From Mytilus trossulus (lineage: Eukaryota; Mollusca; Bivalvia; Mytilida; Mytilidae): a stretch of 64,000 nt of DNA. Positions 32,801-42,141 of the stretch are shown here, piece after piece. The notes under the pieces were generated by a model, which worked only from the letters and a program-made list of their open reading frames with translations, was not told the DNA's origin and did no database searches. The DNA is taken from positions 48,359,431 to 48,423,430 of the forward strand of contig NC_086381.1 of the NCBI RefSeq assembly GCF_036588685.1, in the 5' to 3' direction. The position numbers and the translations under genes are program-made. Each line of letters opens with the position of its first letter. Positions within the stretch are counted from its first letter, which is position 1.

Positions 32801-35299
32801 CACTTTATAAAATCTACTGATATTACACACAAACTATATGACAGGCTATTAAAGATCGCAATTAATCATTGCTTCACAGTCAAGCACTTAACACTAACAA
32901 AGGGGTTAACACTGAAAAAAGTAACATGTGTTGTAAGTTTTGTTGTTTGAGACAGCTTGACATCAATGCATATATGCAGGATGCTGATTAACAATATCAT
33001 GCCCAAAATACAAATTTTAATATTTCCTATCTAAATTTTGCTCAGAATGCTATCTTTATTTAGGAAAAGAGATTCTTTAAAAATATGGTAAAAACTTCAT
33101 AAGGTTTGACTTAAAACAAAAATACTCTACGTCTTTAACCACAGACTGAGCATATAAAAAAATTGTTCATTTAAAAATATCTACATTTTACGGCAGATTG
33201 TTTAAATTTTCTCTTGATAATGATATGAAAATGCTTATGCATCTCATTTTTTTTTTAATTCATTTAAAAAATACTTTAAACAAAGTTACCGGTATTGCTA
33301 TTTTATTTACAAATACAGATGAAAATTACAAATACAGATGAAAATTGCAAATACACAAATAATTACTTTTAGTGCTAAAATCTATTTACATAATGATGAA
33401 CTTAATTGAGTTAAACTTAAGTGTTCACTTCAGTAATGACACTTAATTAAACAAGTGGATTACAAACGTCATTCACTAGTGAACACAAATCTGTGTTACA
33501 TGTATATGCAAGTCCTTCATATCAAATTCTATCAGCAAATATTGTTCACTGATACCTTAAAGACTTAGTTCAAACTGTCAAATTAACATTGACATTTACT
33601 AAGCATGCTAAGTACCCTGTTATTACATCATCAGTTATAACAGGAAATAAAACAATGGTTATGTATTTAGGTGGACTAATCTATAAATTATGTTGTGTTG
33701 TGAATGCAATATTTAAGCTTCCTATGATCAAAATTAGTGTTTGTGAAACTGCTATAAAACCAGTGTAATTTTCCTGATAAAACGGTTGGTACAATTTTTT
33801 TGAAATTTTTATATTTTTGTCAAAGGGTCAAATTGAATACTTCATCAAAATTTTATGAAAATTAAACAAGTCAAAATTAATTTTAGTGATGGTGTTGGGT
33901 ACCACCTTAAATTGGTCTGTGACATGCCATAGCATGTAAATGCTTTTTGCAAATAAATAAATTCAATTCAATAAAACAAATATTCCTTTAATGTAATATT
34001 TTCAAGACCAAGAAAAAATTGTGGACAACTTATTTGCGAGACAGACTTTACCATAAAGATTATAAATATTTAATTATTTGCTATGCCAGACCTAAAGACT
34101 TTGTCGGTGGAGGACTCATAAGATTATTTTACAGCAAAAATATGTTTAAATATTTTCTAGGTTTCAATGGGAACTTTGTTTTACCAATGTCACTGCAGTT
34201 TCAAAACATTTTGCCTTTTAGTTTCAAAGAAAAAGTTTTGAAAAACAACCAATCAAAATCTAAAATTGCAACTTTTAATCAATTACATGTACATGATGTA
34301 CATGTGTTTCATCGGGTTAAAATCAAACTACATGTAGGAACTGGTGAGCTAAAAAATACTTGTATTTTGAAATATTAGATGTTTTGTATGTTTATAATAC
34401 ATAAACATTGGAACTTACTACATGTTCTATTCCTCATACATGTCATAGGGAAATAACTAGTTTTCTGTAAATTTATACATTCATTAACTTAACATTCAAT
34501 CTTATATCTGCAAGTTTGTAGGTCAACACAATTTTAATATTAACATTTTTAAGTTTTTCAATTCTTATAAGAACTGCAAGAATAACAATTGAACATATAA
34601 AATTTCAGAAATGTTTTATGATTGCCAATATTAAAGACAACTATGCTAATACACAGCCACCAATTTTTAACTGTAAAACATAAGTATGATAAGGGCATAC
34701 ACAACAAGGACAGAGATAACACTTCTGTATTTCACAAAATCAAAGCCAGCACTATACATATATATAAGTGTTAGATTGAATTAGTTTGAGCCAGAGCTAT
34801 TTCCCTTTGAAATAATGTTGGAGGTGAACTCATAAATTAACCATAGTCAACTGGTTATAAAAACTGCTATACTTAAAAAAAAAAAAGAAAGATGTACAGT
34901 CTTCTGAACAATCTTCATTCACCACTTATACTATTGGTCTCTCATCAGAATGTTTTTTTTACTAAATATAATAAATGTTTTAATTTGGTTTGTTAAATAG
35001 GGAAATAAATTGGTTTGCACTCCACCGTCATGTGGCCAAATCAGAAATGTTCGTAATAAATGTTTTAATTTAGTCGGTCAAATATGAAAATTTGCACTCC
35101 AACTTTGTGCCCGAGGGAAACAACTACATTTGTAGTACTGCATCCCAACTTACATCTTGTGACGAACTATCTATTATTACTAACCTCCCCCTCCAGTAGC
35201 TGTGGTTTCTTTGTAATCATCTAAGACTTTAGGGAAAGCATCCAGTTCTTTGACAACTTTCAAAGCTTGCTTCCTGTTTACCGCATTCAATCGCCTCAT
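20842..35299 (-). CDS. ERGIC2: ERGIC2: ER-Golgi intermediate compartment protein 2
   Basis: Ten coding exons, in transcript order: 35299-35185, 32176-32068, 31530-31484, 30508-30280, 29770-29675, 26025-25967, 24670-24572, 23216-23119, 22082-21920, 21020-20842. They sum to 1194 nt (397 aa plus stop), with all junction phases compatible. The family (yeast Erv41) forms a hetero-oligomer with ERGIC3/Erv46 and cycles between ER and Golgi in COPII/COPI vesicles as a cargo adaptor. Visible: N-terminal MRRLN and the cytosolic KELDAFPKV segment (18-25), membrane span 1 (about 39-57), a long luminal domain with NKVAGNFHIT (187-196), HRINHLSFG (224-232) and GSHGISGIFYKYDL (293-306), span 2 (about 322-345), and a short Ser-rich cytosolic tail after IICCRF. 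An acceptor-like site ends at 35309, just before the ATG, so a noncoding 5' exon is likely. It is about 20 residues longer than the human protein, in part through the tail. Large introns hold repeats. Confidence 0.96.
21128..21345 (+). repeat. 'gtccacagtacacggatgcc' dispersed repeat, partial (ERGIC2 intron 9)
   Basis: Shares 'acggatgccccactc.cactatcattttcta' and 'cagtggaccgtgaaattg' with the longer copy at 24800-25250. Confidence 0.6.
23386..23640 (-). promoter_or_regulatory. Promoter-like segment inside ERGIC2 intron 8
   Basis: On the minus strand the order is: a CRE-like TGACGTC-type motif near 23627, a CpG-bearing stretch with a possible donor GAG|gtagga near 23541, then AAGATGGCGGC (ATG at 23472), which is a YY1-type start-site motif, opening a 28-codon frame. 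It could be an alternative start for ERGIC2 or an old inserted promoter. No transcript evidence. Confidence 0.25.
24800..25250 (+). repeat. 'gtccacagtacacggatgcc' dispersed repeat, full-length copy (ERGIC2 intron 6)
   Basis: Two ~190-bp internal units marked by 'cattttctatgtt(c/a)agtg', then a GGACGGACG-type run (25171-25205), ending 'cgtaggtggggcataaaa'. A common bivalve repeat layout. Confidence 0.65.
26398..26636. mobile_element. Tc1/mariner-like MITE (ERGIC2 intron 5)
   Basis: Inverted ends CAGTCATTGGACAAAAGTGA and the complement (one mismatch) are flanked on both sides by TA (26396-26397, 26637-26638), the Tc1/mariner target. Length 239 bp; no transposase. Confidence 0.85.
26828..28495 (+). 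repeat. 'gcctgtgtcgctcacct' dispersed repeat with internal duplication (ERGIC2 intron 5)
   Basis: Begins 'ctagaggctct..gagcctgtgtcgctcacct' and ends in a 'gacggacgacg' tail. The segments at 27020-27165 and 27255-27390 recur, in order, at 27640-27770 and 28218-28356, an internal period of about 620-960 bp. The unequal spacing shows a ~340-bp unrelated insertion around 27775-28130. Confidence 0.65.
29238..29354 (+). mobile_element. CAGNGGNGGATCC-family MITE, truncated copy (ERGIC2 intron 5)
   Basis: Body 'acaatcaatgcatttgaatggggacat' matches 5887-5912, and the right end reads GGATAAGCCCCTG. No left end is found. Confidence 0.55.
29925..30070 (-). repeat. Dispersed 'gagacaactctcc' repeat, reverse copy (ERGIC2 intron 4)
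   Basis: Contains 'gaattgttttacatttgtc' and 'ggcaatcataccacacc', landmarks of the family's reverse orientation. Confidence 0.5.
32177..35184 (-). other. ERGIC2 intron 1, mostly unrecognised AT-rich sequence
   Basis: The only structured element seen is the TTAA-ended repeat at 33713-33910. A 119-codon plus-strand open frame at 34019-34378 shows no family features and no support. Confidence 0.6.
33713..33910 (+). mobile_element. TTAA-ended MITE, copy 1 (ERGIC2 intron 1)
   Basis: Right end GGTACCACCTTAA is well kept; the left TTAAGCTT end is decayed. Collinear with 44101-44311. Confidence 0.6.
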
Positions 35300-35464
35300 T
35301 CTTTTATTCTAAAATTAGAAAAAATAATTTTATAATGCAAGATTGATTGCCAGTTTTGGTCTTGCTAGTCAGGTTAGTCATGTTAGTGTTGCTCAACCTT
35401 CAATTTTCTGTGTAGTATTTGTAAGTCTTTTCATCTTAATTCTGTATTAACAGTGACCAAATTT

Positions 35465-35675
35465 CGTGGCGGCCATGCAGTTTTTATTGGTGGAGTAATC
35501 CGGAATGCCAGGAGAAAAACACTGACCTACAATAGTAAAAAACTGACAATCCTAGTCCATTAAGATTGGAGTCCAGTGCACTAGCACAAGCTTGGTTCGA
35601 GCTCACAACCTCAGTGTTGACTGGTTAAGTGATTACAGAAGCAACTGCGTATACCACTCGGCCACCGAGGCCCCT
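35465..35675 (-). mobile_element. tRNA-derived SINE upstream of ERGIC2
   Basis: On the minus strand it starts with CTCGGTGGCCGAGTGG, a clear Pol III A-box (TGGCCGAGTGG at 35654-35664), followed about 50 bp later by a B-box-like GAGCTCGAACC. The 3' part matches a degenerate copy at 20222-20350. It is not a functional tRNA: the acceptor ends do not pair. Confidence 0.6.
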
Positions 35676-35879
35676 TATAATTATTGATGTCATATTCATT
35701 GTAACAATCACTTTTCCAATGTCACGTCCGATATTTTGTATTACGGAGTAAAACTTCTACTAGATTCTGTGTGATGTCCAGTTATGGCTGACAAATAGCG
35801 ATAAGGTGTATTGTCTTTGATGTTTGTGAAATAAATACACTGTCATGACTGTAGATTATACAAGATATGTGCTTTACTT

Positions 35880-36012
35880 TGACTATGCGGAATGGGCTTT
35901 GATCATTGTTGAAGGCCGTACGGTGACCTATAGATGTTAATGTCTGTGTCATTTTTGTCTTTTGTGGATAGTTGTCTCATTGCCATTGGCAATCATACCA
36001 CATCTTCTTTTT
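35880..36012 (-). repeat. Dispersed 'gagacaactctcc' repeat, reverse copy
   Basis: Contains 'ttgttgaaggccgtacggtgacctatag' and ends 'ggcaatcataccacatcttc', the reverse of the family's start. Confidence 0.65.
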
Positions 36013-36179
36013 CTTTATATTTCAATTTTTGTCAAATTTTGACTTTACTTGGTATAGCATGTCAGATGAGATTTGTCCTCAAATTGGAGACCAGATTTAA
36101 GATACTTAATTCACAACAATACTAGATAATGTTCTTATTGTTTCAACTACTTTTTGAATTATAAATTAGCCAATTTTCT

Positions 36180-36260
36180 CTTCCCACATCATCAACAATC
36201 TTCAACCGGAAGTTTACAACATTTTAGCTATTTACTATGGTAGTTACGGATCTATATGAA
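36180..36260 (-). promoter_or_regulatory. Possible ERGIC2 promoter or 5' exon
   Basis: A consensus ETS site (CCGGAAGT on the plus strand near 36206) lies in one of the few non-repetitive stretches upstream of ERGIC2, about 900 bp from the 5' acceptor. Weak inference. Confidence 0.2.
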
Positions 36261-36766
36261 ATTTATAATTAAAGTTATTGGAAGTTTATAAATCTTCATA
36301 TTTATTCATTGATAAGTTTTTCCTTTACTTTTTAATAAATAAATATCTTTAAATACGAAACTAATATGTCAACATTCTTATGTGAAATCATGCCAGACAC
36401 ATAAAACTGTCAAGATTTTTATTATAGCCGTAATGGTATATTGTTTCTCATCAGTTACTGTAACAGATATCACACTCACAAATTTTTTTTACTATATATG
36501 TTATTACCTAACACAAACATACAGAATATGGTGCTAGCAACATAACATTTTTGTACGTGGGTGTCATCAAATTGTTAATCCATCCTATCTGATGTACATG
36601 TATGTAAGGGTGTGCCTTGGTCAAATATATGAAGAGTCAAACACAAGACAAATAAGAATCCATCATCTTATTGCCATAAAGTTTTATTATTGAGAGGTAA
36701 AATGTGTGTAAGAATTGGTGAAATCTGTGACCATGGTGACACTATTAGTATTAATACAAGGATTTG

Positions 36767-36828
36767 TATAGTGAAACCTGGGACTATGATTAATTAATAA
36801 GTATAATAGTCCCAGGTGACACTATAAC
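36767..36828. repeat. Short inverted repeat
   Basis: Arms 'tatagtg..acctgggactat' and 'atagtcccaggt..cactata' around an AT-rich loop; 62 bp. Confidence 0.6.
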
Positions 36829-37549
36829 AATCTTTTATTCATATAAGATCATATAAGGTAGCAGAACAAATCGCACCACACCAAATCACCCCATTTTTCA
36901 CCAACTCGACCCACCTACTAACTGTCTAAAAACATTGCCCCACTCTGCATGGTTTACAAAATTCGCTCCACTTGTTATGCATGTGAAAAGGGGTAAATCC
37001 TGCTAAATTTACTCCTGCCTACTTAATGAAAAAAGTAAAATCTAAATGAATACATGATTTTGTAATTCAGTCGTTGTCGTTTGTTTATATGTTTTTTATC
37101 ATTTTTTAAAGGCAGTGCTTTAAGGCCTGACTTTTAAGTCATGAGGTTCATCTTTTCATACGCAATCTTTGCAGGGGGTCTTTTGGCCAGAAATAGATCT
37201 GGAAATGTTCGAATTTCTCCTCTTCTTTTTATGATATAATATGGTTTTTGTTTCTTTCATTTACATTGGGGACTAATGAAACGATCAGTGTGTATTGTTC
37301 GTTTTATAGAACTTGTTATTAGTGTGTATTTTGCATTATAAGCAGTCAACCTGACTACAAACTATCATTATGTGTATTCTGTGTGGAAAGAGGTCGGGTC
37401 AATTTCGAGTGTTATCTGACATCTAAAGATTCCTTAATTAGTTCAGACGTTGATATAACAATGAAAAGTCGACTGAACATGATTAATATTGCATCTTCTA
37501 TAATTCAAAGCGGAATTCGGTTTATGAACGAGAAACCGTACAGCGTTTT

Positions 37550-37911
37550 CAATTTCGGTTCTAGTTTGTATGTTGTCTACGTATTATCCTGGTTCCCGGT
37601 ACTACGTTCCGGGTATTAGCTATTTGATATATGTGATGTGTAACATTACGATCGGGTACCAGCCAATCTACGTGTGTATGTGTACATGATTTCCCGCCAA
37701 AATGACCGATTTACAGCTATGGAAAATAGTCAATTTCGGTTCTAGTTTGTATGTTGTCTACGTATTATCCTGGTTCCCGGTACTACGTTCCGGGTATTAG
37801 CTATTTGATATATGTGATGTGTAACATTACGATCGGGTACCAGCCAATCTACGTGTGTATGTGTACATGATTTCCCGCCAAAATGACCGATTTACAGCTA
37901 TGGAAAATAGT
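37550..37911. repeat. Exact 181-bp tandem duplication upstream of TMEM117
   Basis: 37550-37730 and 37731-37911 agree at every base I compared. The unit contains GTTCCCGGTAC, CGATCGGGTACC and TTCCCGCC motifs and is richer in CpG than its surroundings. It lies 140 bp or more upstream of the proposed first exon of TMEM117. Confidence 0.92.
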
Positions 37912-38049
37912 CCATAAACGTTCCGTATAATGATATGCAAATTCATAATTAATCGTAACTTTTTTTATCTTTGTATAATAAATATAACAAAATGGATTCC
38001 ACAAAATTGAAAATAGCATTATTTTACGAGGATTTCTCATATTTTTCTA

Positions 38050-38146
38050 CTTCCGGGCGCAGTAATACGTATGTTTTGAAGAAGCTCGAAGAATTTGACA
38101 AAGTGAATTGAGAAGGAAACGGATAGATATACGTCCTTGCTATCAG
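38050..38146 (+). other. Probable noncoding first exon of TMEM117
   Basis: A GC- and CpG-richer stretch ends in CAG followed by gtaaaa, a good splice donor at 38147. The next strong acceptor on this strand that leads into the gene ends at 42101, upstream of the TMEM117 ATG. The left boundary is a guess. This is inference from composition and splice signals, without transcript support. Confidence 0.35.
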
Positions 38147-39749
38147 GTAAAACAATTTAAATGTACAGAACAAACACATTTACTTCACACAAATAGTACA
38201 GGCTTACTTTAAGCTTTTTATTGTCTTACACGACTGTAGTCTAGTGTTTAAACGACGGAGGTGACCTACAAGGTACGGGTCATACTGGGTCAAGTCTAAA
38301 TATGTAAACATATCCACGTGCTATTAGGTAGAAAGCATCGTAATGCAATATCTACAATTTTTCCTCCTTTATACATCGTTTAACCAGATATATTTCTCTT
38401 TCAAATACACTTAAACACGGGTTGTATGTACGTATCTTTTCTAGTGTTTTCTTGTCCTCATTAAAGTTCATTTGTTGATGTTTAAATATTTTTGAACGAC
38501 TGAATACAGGAGTGAATGAATGCAACAATTATATTATATACTGAAGACTAATGGGCTGTACAATGATAGTGTACGTATATCATACTGATAATTATTCTAG
38601 CAGTAATTATGTTAATTTAGGATGTAATGACAGGAATTCATGAGTTATGCCTCAGGCTTTTTGAAAAAATATCAATGACAATGTAAACAGGAACAAAACA
38701 TTGACACGAATGATGCTCTCTTCTATGTTATAGTTATTTGGGTATGTGTGTTGCACACGTTTTAAAAAAACTTAAGTTATAAAACTTTTTTTCAGGGCAC
38801 AAACCCACTTTAAAGAGACTTGTCTACTGCCATACCCATCCTATTTTCATGCACCATTTGCAAGCAAGAGACTGAATGGTTTGCAAAATAAAATATCAGG
38901 ACGGTGTCCAATTAAAACAAAAGAACTAAACTGGATGAATATTGTAGGAGAAATCTAGAGGAAAGTTTTGATTTGTGAAATTGGTTTTCCTGAAAAGTCA
39001 TTCATCCTAGCCTGCAGAAAGGAACTATAACTGTCCACCACCAACTGACGAGCTAATGTTGAGCTTCACATATGGAATTACTCAAATACCATCAATGTCT
39101 ATGTTTTCAGCACAGATTTCACATGTTATGACACAGCTGTGCTTTTTTTATACCTGTTAAAGAGTTGTATACTAAATTTTATTTTTTTATCAATAAATAT
39201 ATATTGTGTCATTTAAGAACTGGTATTTTGCCAAAAGATGCATACTAGTGAATGGAAGTGGTGCAGTTCATTTTGCTTTGGTATATATAGAATTGAATTC
39301 CAATTGTTCATGTTATTGGAATGCTTATAAAAATATGGAGATGTGGTACAATGTATTTGATATTTAGTGAGTTTATCAAGCAAAAGTGAATAAGAAATAG
39401 GTATAAGCAGTTACAGGTACTACTGTACAATCTCAAACAATGAGAAAAAACTCATACCGTAAAGAGAATTTCATATTTACAAGCAAGTTTTGTTTTTGCG
39501 TTGAATAATTTTCTTCTATTGTTTTAATTGTAAATATGGGAAGTGGTTAAAATGCTAATGAGACAGCTGTTATGGCCACAGAGCCTTAATTGAAAACTTC
39601 TTTTTCATTCATATATACCGGTTGATTTTGCCTGGAGTTAGAAACATATCTGCCAACTTTTCAAAATGCACATGGGGGTTTTACGTGAAAGATGGTCCAT
39701 ACAGTCATACAAAACCTTCAAGGGGGCCTTCAAATGAAAGCAGGACAAG

Positions 39750-40316
39750 TTGCCCCACTGGCTAATCGCCCCACTTTTTAAAAAAAACGCCACAAACTGA
39801 TTTATCAAATCGCCCCACATGTGAAATTGGTTAAATCTTGTTTAATATTACTCCTGCCAACTAGCCCTACTTATAAAAAAACGGTAATATTTAGATTAAT
39901 ATATATACAATTAAAAATAAAAACTCGCACCACTTTAATGAAAACTAATCTACACAGAATACAAACAAATCAAAAATTAATTTAATTACTATTATTGATA
40001 TATACTGAGATTATAATTCTAAAAAAAAAATGATTGTTGAAGAATAACTGTAAGTTTTGAAGCTTAGTTATTTGCATAACAATTGAAAAGAAACCAGTTA
40101 AATGTATCAAAATGCAATATAAGGAATTTAACTTATATTAAATGGAATAACATCTTTTTCCATAAGTGGGGCGAGTTGGCATTACTAAATTCATCCTGGT
40201 TAATAATATATTTATCTAGATTTCACCCATTTTCATTAGATGGGACCAGTTGGCAGAAGTAATATTAACAGGATTTAACACAGTTCTCAAGTAGGGTGAT
40301 TTGGTAATCCAGGTTG
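39750..40316. mobile_element. GCCCCAC inverted-repeat element (TMEM117 intron 1)
   Basis: The left arm ('gttaaatcttgtttaatattactcctgcc' and GCCCCAC motifs) is mirrored at 40175-40316. A related fragment lies at 36870-37040. No transposase is seen. Confidence 0.55.
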
Positions 40317-40328
40317 GGGCAGTTTTTT

Positions 40329-40985
40329 TGTCGAGCCTGCGACTTTTGTCGCAGAAAGCTCAACATAGGGATAGTGATACGGCGGCGGCGATGTTAGCTC
40401 AGTTCTTAAAAGCTTTATATTTTAGAAGATGGGAGACCTGGATACTTCATACTTTGTATATGGTTGCCTCATGTTACGAAGATTCCGTCAGTCACATGTC
40501 CAATGTCCTTGACCTCATTTTCATGGTTCAGTGACTACTTGAAAAAAAAGTTAAAATTTTTTGTAATGTTAAATTCTCTCTTATTATACATGTAAGTAAT
40601 TGGATAACTATATTTGGTATGTGCGTACCTTGCAAGGTCCTCTTGCCCGTCAGACAGTTTTCACTTGACCTCGACCTCATTTCATGGATCAGTGAACAAG
40701 GTTAAGTTTTGGTGGTCAAGTCCATATCTGAGATACTACATTTGTACTATAAGCAATAGGTCTTGTATATTCGGTGTATGGAAGCACTGTAAGGTGTACA
40801 TGTCCAACTGGCAGGTGTCATCTGACCTTGACCTCATTTTCATGGTTTAGTGGTTATAGTTAAGTTTTGGTCTGTTTTTCTTATACTGTTTGCAATAGGT
40901 CTTCTATATTTTGTGTATGGCATGGTTGTAAGGTGTACAGGTCTACCTGGTAGGTGTCATATGACCTTGACCTAATTTTCTAAAT
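40329..40985 (+). repeat. TGTCGAGC-hairpin dispersed repeat, copy 3, right end missing (TMEM117 intron 1)
   Basis: Starts with the same hairpin as 14212 and 16263 and stops within an internal unit at 'gaccttgacctaattttc'. It abuts the right arm of the GCCCCAC element. Confidence 0.75.
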
Positions 40986-41102
40986 CTTAAATTCTACAAA
41001 CCACCTCTGTTCTATGGAAGATAATGATATAACTGGACTAGAAATACACACAACCTGTAATTAACTGCCTTTACAGCGCTTTCGCGCTTTGATTTTATAT
41101 AA

Positions 41103-41300
41103 ATGAGGCCTTTAGTTTTCTCGTTTAAATTGTTTTTCATTGTCATATCAGGGCCTTTTATAGCTGACTATGCAGTATGGGCTTTGCTCATTGTTGAAGG
41201 TCGTATGGTGACCTATAGTTGTTAATGTCTGTGTCATTTTGGTCTCTTGTGGACAGTTGTCTCATTGCTAATGATTACTCCTACCACATCTTCTTTTTTA
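41103..41300 (-). repeat. Dispersed 'gagacaactctcc' repeat, reverse copy (TMEM117 intron 1)
   Basis: Well-preserved reverse copy including 'gggccttttatagctgactatgcagtatggg' and 'gttgaaggtcgtatggtgacctatag'. Confidence 0.7.
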
Positions 41301-42141
41301 TATTGAGCTCTGCCAACTCTCCCCACTTAAATGAAAACTGAATTGTTTATGGTTTTGAAAATGTTGTCTAGTTGCATGTAATTTTTATTATTGGAATAGA
41401 ATATGTTCATGGTGTTAAAAAGTAAAAACACAAAAATACTGAACTCCGAGGAAAATTCAAAAAGGAAAATCAAAAATCAAAAGTCAAAATCAAAAGTCCA
41501 AACACATCAAACGAATGGATAACAACTGTCATATTCCTGACTTGGTACAGGAATTTTCTAATGTAGAAAATGGTGGATTGAACCTGGTTTTATAGCTAGC
41601 TAAACCTCTCACTTGTATGAGTTTGTCGAAAATTTGGCCAAATATTTCTAATGTGCTATTCTCATGATTCTATAAGACAAATTATAAATTTTCCTTTAAT
41701 ACGAAACAAAAAATATTTTTAATGATTGCTTGGAAGTTGTATATTTATACAACGATTGATCTTCTCACCTTATACTCTCAAAGTCTTGTTAAAATATAGG
41801 TGGAAAAAAATCAGGAACTAGTATTTGTGGCTGTGGTCATGTGGATAATAATATCCTGCATTGATTATAAATTACCTGATAAAAAAACAACATTTGATCA
41901 CTCATGTCACTTGTACATGTAAATGTATATAGGATTTAAATAAAAAATAATTAAGATGATTAACCATACATGTAAACTGCAGCACTTTTTGTCATTTGTA
42001 CCACACCATCTTTGCCTGGTCAGGAACTGAATCTATGTTTGTACATTTGTATGTACATGAAACATCTATAAATGATCTATTTTGGTGTTTTATCATTTCA
42101 GGAGCTGGTGTGCATGATGGGTGGAATATGATGAGGTTAAA

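Noticed and set aside
34019-34378. 119-codon plus-strand frame within ERGIC2 intron 1
   Set aside because: No recognisable domain, no splice or poly(A) support, antisense to the gene; probably chance.
35515-35675. A functional tRNA gene
   Set aside because: The A-box is present, but the acceptor stem does not pair and the T-arm is irregular, so a SINE is the better reading.
37383-37619. 78-codon plus-strand frame upstream of TMEM117
   Set aside because: Begins at a non-ATG codon, runs into the 181-bp duplication, and has no homology.
42121-42141. GTG as an upstream start for TMEM117
   Set aside because: GTG is not a usual nuclear start, and ATG with a good context follows seven codons later.
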